Numbered from the stretch's first letter, positions 24,919-34,016 are shown. The stretch is DNA of 64,000 nucleotides from an uncultured Lachnospiraceae bacterium (GCA_910577675.1 CAJTOR010000018.1:1-64000), one strand, 5' to 3'. Translations and numbers: made by a program. Notes: generated from the sequence alone by a model not told the origin.

Positions 24919-26184
24919 TTATTCGGAGCGTATGATTTCATGCGTAAATTCATTGTAAAATAAGGATGAGGCACCGTTTTGGAACAAAAGCTGCCGGTAG
25001 AGTTCGGCGCAGGCAATATCTTTTTGGAAAAAAGAATACGCCTTCGGTGTAAGAAGTTTCTCCGCGCGGGCAGGTTTTAGGATAAGAGGGGGGCGGCTGC
25101 TTTTACTGTCCTTTTTTGCGCCGCGCAGGAATGGTCTTGCCCGCCCGCCAATCCCCAGGATGCGCGCATAGGGGGAATGTGGGAGGGCGCGGAATTCCTC
25201 CTGTTCTGTTTCTGTAATGCCAAGCACCGTGTGAAGGAGGGCGCGCTTTATCCTGGTGAGGGTGAGTTCCCTGGTCTTTAATGAAATGGAAAATTCTGGA
25301 AAGTCTATATTTGAATAGCGCTGTGAAAAAATGCGGTTGGCAAGGGAGCGGCTCATATCGGCATAGACGGAAAGTTCGTCCGCCTCCCTGCATTGCAGCA
25401 GCCGAAGGGCGAGGAGGGGGGAGAGTGCGGTTTCGGTTACGAAAGCGCGGTTGGTATATTCCCTGTCAAAGATTTTAAATGCGGCTTTTGGCATAAAATA
25501 TCCGGGCAGTGAGGTGTTGTTTGCTCCTGCTTCCCAGTAAGCGCGCAGCGCGGTGGCGGAGGTATTTTGGTTATTTTCGGCGGAGGGGATTTCATTAAGT
25601 GTCTTTTCATGGTAGCCTGCCCCCTGCCTTAAAATTGTGTGCGCAGCCATGGGGTAGCCCCGCTTTTTGCAGACTTTAAGGTATTCCAGACCGAGCAGGT
25701 TGTTCGGTTCGTCTAAAAGGGGGGCGGCATCGGGCATTATGGAGAGCACCGCCTTTTTTCTTGCCGCCGGGAAACTAAGCCCGGTTGCAAGGGCATCTTT
25801 AAGTGCTATCCGGTATTCCTGCGGCTCCTCGCAAAGCAGCCCTGAGAGGGGCAACAGCCCTTCTAATGTCCCCGCCTCACTTCCGAAAACAAAAGAATCT
25901 GCCCCGAGGTCAAAAAGAAGGCGGAGTGCGCCTTCGGCAAAGTATTCCGCGCTCGCGCAGGCGGAAAACACCGGGAGTTCAACAATAAGGTCGGCACCGC
26001 AGGCGAGGGCGGCTTCTGAGCGCGCATATTTGGAAAACAGCGCGGGGGCACCCCGCTGCACAAAAGCACCGCTTAAAATTACAATGATTATATCCGCACC
26101 CGTGATTTCCCGCGCCCGCTTAAAGAGGAGGGCGTGTCCATTGTGGAGCGGGTTAAATTCCGCTATGATTCCGGTAATCTTCAT
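24919..26184 (-). CDS. tmcAL: tRNA(Met) cytidine acetate ligase (YlbM)
   Basis: This 421-residue enzyme (YlbM, DUF795) activates acetate with ATP and acetylates the wobble cytidine of elongator tRNA-Met. The nucleotidyltransferase core starts at the N-terminus with GIIAEFNPLHNGHALL, where the HxGH-type motif is NGHA. The conserved LSGAFVQRGAPALFSKYAR block follows. The second half is the family-specific helical domain with TRIKRALLHTVLGI. The ATG at 26184 follows AAAGGAAA. It probably shares a transcript with ylbJ. Confidence 0.92.
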   Translation of the reverse strand: MKITGIIAEFNPLHNGHALLFKRAREITGADIIIVILSGAFVQRGAPALFSKYARSEAALACGADLIVELPVFSACASAEYFAEGALRLLFDLGADSFVFGSEAGTLEGLLPLSGLLCEEPQEYRIALKDALATGLSFPAARKKAVLSIMPDAAPLLDEPNNLLGLEYLKVCKKRGYPMAAHTILRQGAGYHEKTLNEIPSAENNQNTSATALRAYWEAGANNTSLPGYFMPKAAFKIFDREYTNRAFVTETALSPLLALRLLQCREADELSVYADMSRSLANRIFSQRYSNIDFPEFSISLKTRELTLTRIKRALLHTVLGITETEQEEFRALPHSPYARILGIGGRARPFLRGAKKDSKSSRPPLILKPARAEKLLTPKAYSFFQKDIACAELYRQLLFQNGASSLFYNEFTHEIIRSE

Positions 26185-26387
26185 GATGGTGTTTCCTTTC
26201 AGTAAAATTTAGTGGGAACCAAACTGCTATATTATCTGTGAAATCTTTCCGATTTGCAGGGGGAAATTCCCTGTTCTTTCCCTCTTTAATACTACCATGA
26301 AAGCCACATAAAGGGTAGGGGGAATTTTTTAAGCTTTAACCTATGACGTGAACCCTGTCTAATTCATTCGGTTGTCCAAAATTTCGC

Positions 26388-26416
26388 TTGCCACAATATG
26401 TAAAATGCATTATACT
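26388..26416 (+). promoter_or_regulatory. Sigma-A promoter for pta-ackA
   Basis: TTGCCA (26388-26393) and TATACT (26411-26416) are 17 bases apart, 47 bases before the pta start codon. Confidence 0.75.
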
Positions 26417-26463
26417 GTAAGTAATGATTTTTAGGGATATTTTCTGAAAGGAGATTCGTAAAG

Positions 26464-27465
26464 ATGAGCTTTATTGAAGAAATCAAGGAGAGGGCACGAA
26501 AGAACAGAAAAACAATTGTTCTGCCGGAGTCGGAGGACCGCAGGATTTATGAGGCGGCGGCAAAGGTTTTGGACGAGGGAATTGCAAATGTAATTATTAT
26601 CGGCAAGGATCAGGTGATCCGCAAAAAATCGACGGGTTTTGATATCTCCGGCGCAACGCTGATTGACCCGGAGAAATTTGAGCGCCTGCCGGAATATATC
26701 GGTAAGCTTGTGGAGATACGAAAGAGCAAGGGGATGACAGCGGAGATGGCTCAGGAAGTCCTGATGACGGACTACACCACTTTCGGCGTGATGATGGTAA
26801 AGATGGGGGATGCGGACGGGATGGTTTCCGGCGCGTGCCATTCCTCGGCAAATACCCTGCGCCCGTGCCTGCAAATTTTAAAGACAGCGCCGGGGACAAA
26901 GCTGGTTTCGGCATTTTTCCTGATGATTGTGCCAAATTCAACATTTGGTGCCAAGGGAACTTTTGTATTCGGGGACTGCGGCTTAAACCAGAACCCGACC
27001 TCGGAGGAACTTGCGGCGATTGCGGAGTCCTCCGCGCGCAGCTTTGAACTCCTTACAGGCAAGGAAGCAAAAATTGCAATGCTCTCCCACTCGACAAAGG
27101 GCAGTGCGAAGCACGATGATATTTTCAAGGTGACAAGGGCGGTGCAGATCGCGCACGAGCAGTATCCGGAACTGAAAATTGACGGCGAATTGCAGCTTGA
27201 CGCGGCGATCGTGCCGGAAGTCGCTGCTTTTAAAGCTTCGGGAAGCCCGGTGGCGGGCAAGGCGAACGTCCTGATCTTCCCGGATCTTGACGCGGGCAAT
27301 ATCGGGTACAAGCTGGTGGAGCGCCTTGGGGGGGCGGAAGCATACGGACCTTTGACACAGGGAATTGCCGCGCCGGTCAACGACCTTTCGCGCGGCTGCA
27401 ACGCGGACGATATTGTCGGTGTAATCGCAATCACAGCAGTTCAGGCGGCGGCAGGGAATTATTAA
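26464..27465 (+). CDS. pta: Phosphate acetyltransferase
   Basis: This 333-residue enzyme converts acetyl-CoA and phosphate to acetyl phosphate and CoA. It is the short (single-domain) Pta of Firmicutes, with FIEEIKERARKNRKTIVLPES at its start (quoted in part: KNRKTIVLPES) and the GMADGMVSGACHSSANTLRP region. The C-terminal domain has SHSTKGSAKHDD and NVLIFPDLDAGNIGYKLV. The ATG at 26464 follows GAAAGGAG. It is followed 18 bases later by ackA, forming the standard acetate-producing ATP-yielding pair. The promoter lies at 26388-26416. Confidence 0.95.
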   Translation: MSFIEEIKERARKNRKTIVLPESEDRRIYEAAAKVLDEGIANVIIIGKDQVIRKKSTGFDISGATLIDPEKFERLPEYIGKLVEIRKSKGMTAEMAQEVLMTDYTTFGVMMVKMGDADGMVSGACHSSANTLRPCLQILKTAPGTKLVSAFFLMIVPNSTFGAKGTFVFGDCGLNQNPTSEELAAIAESSARSFELLTGKEAKIAMLSHSTKGSAKHDDIFKVTRAVQIAHEQYPELKIDGELQLDAAIVPEVAAFKASGSPVAGKANVLIFPDLDAGNIGYKLVERLGGAEAYGPLTQGIAAPVNDLSRGCNADDIVGVIAITAVQAAAGNY

Positions 27466-27483
27466 AGGAGGGAAGTCAGGACA

Positions 27484-28674
27484 ATGAAAATATTAGTTAT
27501 TAATTGCGGGAGTTCCTCGCTGAAATATCAGCTTATTGATTCGGAGACGGAGAAGGCGGCAGCGGTGGGGCTGTGCGAGCGGATCGGTATTGACGGCAGG
27601 CTGGTGCATACGGTGGCGGGCTGTGAAAAACTTACATTTGACAAGCCGCTCCCGGATCATGAGGCGGCGGTGCAGGCGGTGCTTGCGGCGCTTATGGACG
27701 GGCAGCACGGGGTGGTTTCTTCCCTTGATGAGATCGGGGCGGTGGGGCACCGCGTCGTGCACGGGGGGGAGCGCTTTACGGGTTCCGTTGTGATTGACGA
27801 TGCGGTGATTGCGGCGATAAAGGAGTGCAACGACTTAGCCCCGCTGCACAATCCAGCGAATTTGATCGGGATTGACGCATGCCGCAAACTTATGCCGGGC
27901 GTTCCGATGGTCGCGGTATTTGACACGGCATTCCATCAGACCATGCCGAAAAAAGCCTATACTTACGCGCTCCCGTATGAGTATTATGATAAATACAAAG
28001 TCCGCCGTTACGGTTTCCACGGGACAAGCCACAGCTATGTGAGCAGGCGGGCGGCAGAACTTTCCGGGGTTGACCTGAATAACTCAAAGATTATTGTCTG
28101 CCATCTCGGCAACGGCGCAAGTGTTTCCGCTATTTTAAACGGAAAGTCCGTTGATACAAGTATGGGGCTGACCCCGCTTGAGGGGCTGGTTATGGGGACG
28201 CGCTCGGGTGATATCGACCCGGCGATAATCGAGTTTATCGCGAAGAAGGAGGGGAAGAGCCTTCCTGAAGTGATGGAGATTTTAAATAAAAAATCGGGCG
28301 TGTATGGGCTTTCAGGGGTTTCTAGCGACTTCCGCGACCTCGAGGCGGCAGCGGACGGGGGCAACGAACGCGCAAAGGATGCAACGGAGGTTTTTGTTTA
28401 CCGCACGGCAAAATATATCGGAGCTTATACTGCGGCGATGAACGGCGTTGATGTGATTGCATTTACGGCGGGACTCGGGGAGAACGATAAGAAAATCCGC
28501 GCAAAGGTCTGCGCTTATCTGAAATATCTCGGGGTGGAGATTGACGATGTGCGCAACGACGTGCGCGGAAAGGAGGCGTTGATTTCTTCGGATTCCTCGA
28601 AGATTAAGGTGCTTGCAGTCCCGACGAACGAGGAACTTGCGATTGCGAGGGATACGGCGGCGCTGGTTGGTTAG
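27484..28674 (+). CDS. ackA: Acetate kinase
   Basis: This 396-residue ASKHA-fold kinase transfers phosphate from acetyl phosphate to ADP, giving acetate and ATP. The N-terminal phosphate-binding block VINCGSSSLKYQL is intact. The signature HRVVHGGERFT and the ATP-binding HLGNGASVSAI follow, then FTAGLGEND near residue 325 and the catalytic RYGFHGTSHSYV. The length is normal. It is cotranscribed with pta. The sequence could in principle serve butyrate or propionate as well, but it groups by motif with acetate kinases rather than Buk. Confidence 0.95.
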   Translation: MKILVINCGSSSLKYQLIDSETEKAAAVGLCERIGIDGRLVHTVAGCEKLTFDKPLPDHEAAVQAVLAALMDGQHGVVSSLDEIGAVGHRVVHGGERFTGSVVIDDAVIAAIKECNDLAPLHNPANLIGIDACRKLMPGVPMVAVFDTAFHQTMPKKAYTYALPYEYYDKYKVRRYGFHGTSHSYVSRRAAELSGVDLNNSKIIVCHLGNGASVSAILNGKSVDTSMGLTPLEGLVMGTRSGDIDPAIIEFIAKKEGKSLPEVMEILNKKSGVYGLSGVSSDFRDLEAAADGGNERAKDATEVFVYRTAKYIGAYTAAMNGVDVIAFTAGLGENDKKIRAKVCAYLKYLGVEIDDVRNDVRGKEALISSDSSKIKVLAVPTNEELAIARDTAALVG

Positions 28675-28703
28675 GCTGTAATCTGCGGTTGGGAAAAATT
28701 TAG

Positions 28704-28732
28704 TTGACAAACCGGCATCCCTTGGGTATAAT
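28704..28732 (+). promoter_or_regulatory. Near-consensus sigma-A promoter for DUF177-rpmF
   Basis: TTGACA (28704-28709) and TATAAT (28727-28732) are separated by exactly 17 bases, the strongest core promoter in the window. Confidence 0.9.
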
Positions 28733-28782
28733 ACAAGCTGTGTCTATGAAAGGGTAACTTTTGCGAAAAGGCAGGAAAGATT

Positions 28783-29412
28783 ATGTTGGTTAACTTGTCG
28801 GAGGTTATGAACCGCAGGGGGGAAGCCCTTGAGGTTTGTGTGGAAACAGGGTTTGATGAGTTCTGTATGAACGGTAATTCTTATCCGGTAAAGAAAAAGA
28901 CACCCGTTCGGCTGACGATCAAGAGCCCTTCCCCAAAGAAGGTTTTTATCGCGGCAGAAGCGGAGTATGTCCTGTCCGCCCCGTGTGACCGCTGCCTTAG
29001 GGAAGTGGAGTTTTCCATCCCGATTAGCTATGAGCAGGAGGTTGATTTTTCAAAAGCGCAGGAGGAGTGTCCTGACGGGCTTGAGGAAATATCCTGTATC
29101 TCTGGTTACGACCTGGATGTGGACCGCCTGGTGTATGAGGAACTTCTGGTCGCATTTCCGGCCAAGGTGCTCTGCCGGGAGGATTGCTTGGGGATTTGCA
29201 ATATCTGCGGCGCTGACTTGAATGCGGGGGAGTGCGGCTGTGACCGTCTGGGCATGGAGGATGAGGATTCCCTTGATCCGCGCATGGCGGCAGTCCGGGA
29301 TATTTTCAGGAATTTCACGGAACAGTCCCAGGTATTATGCGGGGCAAATCCAAAAGGAAACGAAAAGAAAAGAGGAGGTGGAAATAATGGGAGCAATTTG
29401 TCCAAAGAATAA
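28783..29412 (+). CDS. YceD/DUF177 family protein
   Basis: This 209-residue protein of the DUF177 family (YceD in E. coli, YlbN in Bacillus) is linked to ribosomal RNA accumulation in plants and bacteria, but its chemistry is not established. The core motif CDRCLREVEF is present near residues 67-76. The C-terminal zinc-like cluster CREDCLGICNICGADLN lies at about 130-146 and is followed by a further CGCD. The ATG at 28783 follows AGGAAAG. Its final 26 bases overlap rpmF, the usual ylbN-rpmF pairing. Confidence 0.9.
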   Translation: MLVNLSEVMNRRGEALEVCVETGFDEFCMNGNSYPVKKKTPVRLTIKSPSPKKVFIAAEAEYVLSAPCDRCLREVEFSIPISYEQEVDFSKAQEECPDGLEEISCISGYDLDVDRLVYEELLVAFPAKVLCREDCLGICNICGADLNAGECGCDRLGMEDEDSLDPRMAAVRDIFRNFTEQSQVLCGANPKGNEKKRGGGNNGSNLSKE

Positions 29413-29572
29413 ACATTCAAAGGCGAGGCGTGACAGCCGCAGGGCGAACTGGAAAATGAGCGTGCCTGGTCTGGTAAAATGCAGCAGCTGCGGTCAGCTT
29501 ATGATACCGCACAGGGTCTGCAAGGCTTGTGGTTCGTACAACAAAAAGAAAATCATTACCACTGCAGAGTAA
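29387..29572 (+). CDS. rpmF: 50S ribosomal protein L32
   Basis: This is a 61-residue ribosomal protein of the large subunit. The start motif MGAICPKNKHSKARRD and the zinc-binding Cys pairs (CSSC and CKAC) are the L32 hallmarks; four Cys are kept, so this is the zinc-containing form. The ATG at 29387 has AGAGGAGGTG upstream, inside the end of the DUF177 gene, and the overlap implies coupled translation. A terminator follows directly. In many Firmicutes plsX and fapR come next; here a minus-strand exonuclease gene follows instead. Confidence 0.96.
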   Translation: MGAICPKNKHSKARRDSRRANWKMSVPGLVKCSSCGQLMIPHRVCKACGSYNKKKIITTAE

Positions 29573-29578
29573 TGATTT

Positions 29579-29612
29579 GGAACCGGGAACCGTATGGTTC
29601 CCGGTTTTTTTT
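29579..29612 (+). terminator. Rho-independent terminator after rpmF
   Basis: AACCGGGAACC and GGTTCCCGGTT form an 11-bp stem with a short loop, followed by a run of eight T. Confidence 0.92.
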
Positions 29613-29629
29613 GATGGTTTTATGCAAAG

Positions 29630-30949
29630 CTAACAAAACAGCCATTTTAACAGCGCCGCTGCAAAGCTTTTTTGGACGGAAGGGTTTAAAAGTGCTTCTT
29701 TCGTGTTTTCAAAGAAGGAAAAACGATCTTTCGCGTACCTGCGAAAAGCCGGGGATATAATTTCTTCAGGCTGCGGCAGGAAGTCACCTTCCTTTTTCTG
29801 GTAACAGGTTTCCTGTGTCGCTTTTTTTCTGTATTCTTTCCCGACAAACTGCGCGATACTTTTGTGCATTGCGCAGTCTTCTACCGGAAGGTAATAATAA
29901 TCCTTATAGTTTTCAAAAAAATATTTGAGTGTGCCTGAAATTACGGGGATATGGAGGAGCAAACTGCCGGGTGTCAGGGCGGCAGCAAGGCTTACTGCGG
30001 GCAGGCAATGGGGTGTTTGCTCCGCATCTGCTGCGGGAATCCCCGCGGGCAGCGGTTTTGTAATTTCCTTAAAAAAGCAAAGATTTAGTAAATCCGGGTC
30101 AAGCTTTGTATCAATACGCAGGGTTTTGCAGGGGGGAAGGAGCGGGGATATGGATTCTGCGACCGAAAAATCCCCGTCAAGCAGCCCTTTAAGAGGGAGG
30201 AGGCGGCAGATTTTAATAAGCCCCAAAATATCTTCCCCGTTATGTAAAAGCAGTGTAAAAAGCATTGCACTGGCTGGGGAATCCGGCATTTTTTTAAGAC
30301 CGGTACCGCTAAAATCGGGGATTTTTTCGGTCTGGTCTTCGCTGTCCGCTAAAAAATTTGTGCCGCCATCAAAAATTTGGTTCTTATTGCGGATACATTC
30401 GTAGCGGTAGCGCCCGATAAACTCTGTATACAGGGGGATCAGGTCTTTGCCCGTTAAGATATCCTTTCGAAAAACTCCCAGGAACTGCTCCACGGTTTTT
30501 TGTTTCAGATCTTTTAGCCCGAGTATTTTTTTAAAAGGAAGAAGATGGCGGTAAACATCATAACTTTGTGTGAGGTCTTCGTTTTTTTCGTCTGCATCAT
30601 CCCCTTCCACGCGGAAATATAGGTTGTCAAGCCGGTGGCGGCGCGCTTTTTTTTGCAGGTAGGGAAGGTCAAAAGTTGTCCCGTTATAATGTACAAGAAT
30701 TTGGAAATTTTTTACAAAATCACCAAATTCCTTAACAAGGCTTTTTTCCTCGGAGATATCGTTTAGGAACCACTGGCGCAGCTTAACTATGTTTTCGTCA
30801 ACATAGGCGCAGCCTATCAGGTAAACATAGGAGCTCTCCGGGGAAAAGCCCGTGGTTTCAATATCAAAAAACAGTACCCGCCCCGCGGGAACGCCAAACA
30901 GGTCAAAGTAAACAGCGGGGCAATCGATGGTTTGTTCAAAGTGCAGCAT
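29630..30949 (-). CDS. YprB-like ribonuclease H-fold exonuclease
   Basis: This 439-residue protein has an N-terminal DEDD exonuclease-type fold (RNase_H_2, YprB family) at about residues 20-190. The acidic motif is FFDIETTGFSPE, followed by HYNGTTFDLPYL and a later YDVYRHLLPFKKILGL with a supporting Asp. It is expected to trim nucleic acid with two metal ions; the natural substrate is not known. The C-terminal half (about 200-439) is unassigned and lacks the TPR repeats seen in some Bacillus homologues. The ATG at 30949 has GAGG nearby. A family D repeat lies 38-111 bases upstream. Confidence 0.8.
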   Translation of the reverse strand: MLHFEQTIDCPAVYFDLFGVPAGRVLFFDIETTGFSPESSYVYLIGCAYVDENIVKLRQWFLNDISEEKSLVKEFGDFVKNFQILVHYNGTTFDLPYLQKKARRHRLDNLYFRVEGDDADEKNEDLTQSYDVYRHLLPFKKILGLKDLKQKTVEQFLGVFRKDILTGKDLIPLYTEFIGRYRYECIRNKNQIFDGGTNFLADSEDQTEKIPDFSGTGLKKMPDSPASAMLFTLLLHNGEDILGLIKICRLLPLKGLLDGDFSVAESISPLLPPCKTLRIDTKLDPDLLNLCFFKEITKPLPAGIPAADAEQTPHCLPAVSLAAALTPGSLLLHIPVISGTLKYFFENYKDYYYLPVEDCAMHKSIAQFVGKEYRKKATQETCYQKKEGDFLPQPEEIISPAFRRYAKDRFSFFENTKEALLNPSVQKSFAAALLKWLFC

Positions 30950-30986
30950 GGGGAACCTCGTTTCTTTTTGTGATCTATCTTTGTTT

Positions 30987-31060
30987 AACCTATCAATTGT
31001 ATCAGGTGGGGGATAGGCTCTGCCTGACAGGCAGCAATAGCAGAATAGGGATATGAATTT
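30987..31060. repeat. Structured intergenic repeat family D, copy 1
   Basis: This matches 36504-36575 over about 70 bases, including TCAGGTGGGGGATA, GCTCTG and ATAGGGATAT. TCAGG (31002-31006) pairs with CCTGA (31023-31027). It lies between the minus-strand exonuclease gene and ruvA. Confidence 0.75.
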
Positions 31061-31222
31061 CCTTTAACTTTACTGTATCTTTTGTGCACAGTAAGTACTG
31101 GGATATTACAAATTATATTATATCAGAAAAAGGGAAAAAAGAACAGGTGTGCGTGCTATTTTTTTGATACTTCCTTAGAAAGCGCGGCATTATTTTCGGG
31201 GAAATCAAATATGGTTTTAAGC

Positions 31223-31252
31223 TTGACTATGGATGGAAGAAATGACTATAAT
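31223..31252 (+). promoter_or_regulatory. Sigma-A promoter for ruvAB
   Basis: TTGACT (31223-31228) and TATAAT (31247-31252) are 18 bases apart, about 54 bases before the ruvA start. Confidence 0.75.
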
Positions 31253-31305
31253 AGAAAGAAGCAGGGAAATGTAGAAAAGTAAGGATTTTGGATGTGAGGT
31301 GGGTT

Positions 31306-31926
31306 ATGATTGCATTTATTGAGGGTAAGCTTGAGGAGGTTAGCGGCAACTGTGTCGTAATCGGCTGTGGGGGAATCGGGTATGAGGTGATGGTGTCCTC
31401 TCAGGTGCTTGCGAGACTGCCTGATTTTGGGAGCCATGTAAAGCTTTATACATATTTGCAGGTGCGTGAGGATGGTGTGACCCTGTTTGGTTTTATGGAC
31501 AGGGATACCTTGTCCGTTTTTCGCCAGCTAATCGGTGTGAATGGGATTGGACCGAAGGCGGCGGTTGGTATTCTCTCCGCCCTTACAGCGGATGATTTGC
31601 GGTTTGCGGTTTTGGCGGAGGATGAGAGGACGATTGCAAAAGCGCCGGGGATCGGTGCAAAAACCGCGAAAAAGCTGATATTGGAGCTGAAGGACAAATT
31701 CCGTCTGGAAGATGCGTTTGAGAAAAAGCTTATGAGGCAGGAAGAAAAGGAGGGCGAAGGGGAGTCCTCTGCCGACGGTTACAGAACGGTTGTGCTTGAA
31801 ACCATACAGGCGCTTGAGGCGCTTGGGTTTTCCGGCGGGGAAGCCAAACGCATGGTTAACAGTGTGGAGGGGATTGAGGATATGACGGCGGATGAGATGT
31901 TGAAAGCCGCACTAAAACATGCTTAG
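31306..31926 (+). CDS. ruvA: Holliday junction branch migration protein RuvA
   Basis: This 206-residue DNA-junction-binding subunit tetramerises on Holliday junctions and loads RuvB. The OB-fold N-terminus begins MIAFIEGKLEEV. The helix-hairpin-helix pair is visible as LIGVNGIGPKAAVGIL and KAPGIGAKTAKKLI. The C-terminal RuvB-contacting domain (ALEALGFSGGEAKRMV) is present. The frame is open a little upstream to 31288, but the ATG at 31306 starts the conserved sequence and has GAGGTGGG before it. It is 34 bases ahead of ruvB. Confidence 0.95.
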   Translation: MIAFIEGKLEEVSGNCVVIGCGGIGYEVMVSSQVLARLPDFGSHVKLYTYLQVREDGVTLFGFMDRDTLSVFRQLIGVNGIGPKAAVGILSALTADDLRFAVLAEDERTIAKAPGIGAKTAKKLILELKDKFRLEDAFEKKLMRQEEKEGEGESSADGYRTVVLETIQALEALGFSGGEAKRMVNSVEGIEDMTADEMLKAALKHA

Positions 31927-31960
31927 TTGATTATGGAAGCGGACGAAATGAGGTTTTGAT

Positions 31961-32968
31961 ATGGCAAGAAGGACAATTACCACGGAATTTACCGAGGAGG
32001 ATGCAAAGATTGAGGGCAGCCTGCGCCCGCAGCTTCTGGCAGAATATATCGGGCAGCAGAAGGTGAAAAAAAATTTGAAAGTTTATATCGAGGCGGCGAA
32101 AAAGAGGGGGGAAGCGCTTGACCATGTGCTTTTTTTTGGACCGCCCGGACTGGGGAAGACGACGCTTGCCATGGTGATTGCCAACGAGATGGGCGTGAAT
32201 TTAAAAACGACTGCGGGACCTGCAATTGAAAAGCCTGGGGATATGGCGGCGATATTGAACAATTTGAAAGAGGGCGATCTTTTGTTTATTGATGAGATCC
32301 ACCGTCTGAACCGCCAGGTGGAGGAAACCCTCTATCCGGCGATGGAGGATTTTGCGATTGATATTGTAATCGGCAAGGGGGCGCTGGCTAAATCCATCCG
32401 CCTTGACCTGCCCAAATTTACGCTGGTTGGAGCCACGACAAGGGCGGGGATGCTGACCGCGCCCCTGCGCGACCGCTTTGGCGTGGTAAGCCGCCTGGAA
32501 TTTTATACGGTCGAGGAGCTAAAGGAGATTATCCTGCGCTCGGCGGGTGTGCTTAAAGTAAAGATTGAGGAGGAGGGGGCGGAGGAGCTTGCCAGAAGGT
32601 CGAGGGGAACCCCGCGCCTTGCAAACCGCCTTCTAAAGCGCGTGCGCGATTTTGCGCAGGTAAAGTATGATGGCAGGATTACAAAGCAGGTTGCGGAGTA
32701 CGCGCTTGATTTGCTCGAGGTGGATCGCCTTGGCCTTGACCATATCGACAGGGAGATATTGCTTGCGATGATGGAAAAATTCAACGGCCGTCCGGTCGGC
32801 ATCGAGTCTGTGGCAACGACAATCGGGGAGGATGCCGGAACCGTCGAGGAGGTTTACGAGCCTTACCTGGTTCAGAACGGTTTGATCGTGCGCACGCCGC
32901 GCGGGAGAATGGTAACAGATTTAGCCTACCGCCACCTGGGTTTGGCAAAACCAAAGGTTACGCCGTAG
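31961..32968 (+). CDS. ruvB: Holliday junction branch migration helicase RuvB
   Basis: This 335-residue AAA+ motor drives branch migration with RuvA. Walker A is GPPGLGKTT near residue 61, and Walker B is LLFIDEIHRLN. The RuvB-specific region after it contains GATTRAGMLTAPLRDRFG, with the sensor and arginine finger. A C-terminal winged helix ends in TPRGRMVTDLAYRHLG. The length is normal. It is cotranscribed with ruvA; zapA and a U32 peptidase follow after a 412-base gap, the usual clostridial neighbourhood. Confidence 0.96.
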   Translation: MARRTITTEFTEEDAKIEGSLRPQLLAEYIGQQKVKKNLKVYIEAAKKRGEALDHVLFFGPPGLGKTTLAMVIANEMGVNLKTTAGPAIEKPGDMAAILNNLKEGDLLFIDEIHRLNRQVEETLYPAMEDFAIDIVIGKGALAKSIRLDLPKFTLVGATTRAGMLTAPLRDRFGVVSRLEFYTVEELKEIILRSAGVLKVKIEEEGAEELARRSRGTPRLANRLLKRVRDFAQVKYDGRITKQVAEYALDLLEVDRLGLDHIDREILLAMMEKFNGRPVGIESVATTIGEDAGTVEEVYEPYLVQNGLIVRTPRGRMVTDLAYRHLGLAKPKVTP

Positions 32969-33380
32969 TTATATTTATTCTGAGAACGTTTATGCTCGGG
33001 GAATAGTTCAGGATTTATTTGTAACATTCTTGGCACAGATAGCTATATGGGAAATAAGTGCATCTGCATTGTTTTCTATAATATCAGTCTGACCAGACAA
33101 AGAGCTGGGAAATCCCAGCGGGGAATTGCAAGAAACAAAAAGTTGTAATCATTGGGGGAATATGGTATAATATCTGAAAGATATTATACCAGCGCCGGTT
33201 CGCTGTCCGACGAAGGAGGACATTTCCTTGGCGAACTGCGTGCATGCCCCGCAGGGAAACATGTCGGAAGGACAGCGCCGGTTGCATCGTGGGTTGTTGG
33301 GCAGTTTGGGTTTAATAACGGCGCAAAGACTTAAAGGATAAGGGTTTTACACTATGTGCAAAGCCAAAAAGGGGGCTGCT
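32969..33380 (+). other. 412-base ruvB-zapA intergenic region
   Basis: The first about 170 bases are AT-rich with one small GCTGGG/CCCAGC hairpin near 33103. The rest is the family C promoter-leader element (33143-33290) and the zapA leader. Short minus-strand frames here are repeat read-throughs. Confidence 0.7.
33143..33290 (+). promoter_or_regulatory. Family C promoter-plus-leader element, copy 2
   Basis: TTGTAA (33143-33148) and TATAAT (33166-33171) are 17 bases apart. The -10 box is embedded in a perfect 11-bp palindrome, GGTATAATATC (33164-33174) and GATATTATACC (33180-33190), with loop TGAAA. Downstream, CGCTGTCCGAC (33201-33211) can pair with GTCGG and ACAGCG in 33263-33277 (AAGG bulged), enclosing a hairpin AAGGAggacatTTCCTT and the conserved GCATGCCCCGCAGGGA. 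It precedes zapA. Confidence 0.82.
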
Positions 33381-33887
33381 ATGAACAAACAGACGGATAC
33401 AGATGTGGTTATAAATGGAAAAAAATATACGTTGAGCGGCTATGAGAGCAATGATTACATGCAGAAGGTGGCCTCCTATCTCAACGATAAGTGTGCGCAG
33501 ATGGCGCAGCAGACAGATTTCCGTTACCTTGATAAGGAAACACAGAATGTGCTGGTGCAGCTAAATATCGCGGATGATTATTTCAAGCTGAAAAGCCAGA
33601 TGAAAAGCAAGGAAAATGACAGTGATACGAAAAGTAATGAAATATTTGAATTGAAACATGAAGTGATTGCATTGCAGACAAAACTTGCAGAATGTGAGAA
33701 GGAATTGGAGGAGGCAAAGGGCAAGTTTTACGAGGAGGAAAAGAAAAATATCCGCCTGGAAACGGAACTTGCACAGGCAAAGAAGGGGATGGCGCGCGCG
33801 AAAGAGATTGAGATCGCGGGGAAGATTACGGGGAATACAACAATGTGGCTCCCGGGGATGGGTGGAAAATTCCCGGGGCAGAGTTAA
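33381..33887 (+). CDS. zapA: Cell division protein ZapA
   Basis: This 168-residue protein has an N-terminal ZapA domain (about residues 1-85: VVINGKKYTLSGYESNDYMQKVASYLN, here cited in parts, then FRYLDKETQNVLVQLNIADDY). A long Glu/Lys coiled coil (about 90-145) and a Gly-rich end follow. ZapA bundles FtsZ filaments at the division site. It is longer than Gram-negative ZapA, as usual in Clostridia. The ATG at 33381 has AAAAAGGGGG upstream; the frame is open to ATG 33354, which lacks a site. Transcription probably starts at the family C promoter about 200 bases upstream. Confidence 0.85.
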   Translation: MNKQTDTDVVINGKKYTLSGYESNDYMQKVASYLNDKCAQMAQQTDFRYLDKETQNVLVQLNIADDYFKLKSQMKSKENDSDTKSNEIFELKHEVIALQTKLAECEKELEEAKGKFYEEEKKNIRLETELAQAKKGMARAKEIEIAGKITGNTTMWLPGMGGKFPGQS

Positions 33888-34016
33888 GTGGACTGCGCGT
33901 GGTGACGGGCAGTCTTTTTGTGCACAGATCCGTGCAGGGAAAGTATGTAGTTAAGGCGGCGCGGATCGCTTTGGGCTGTTTTTGTTTGTGGAAAAGAAAA
34001 GGACGGGAAATAAAAG

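Noticed and set aside
31082..31282. 66-residue frame upstream of ruvA.
   Set aside because: It has no ribosome site, overlaps the ruvA promoter and has no family features.
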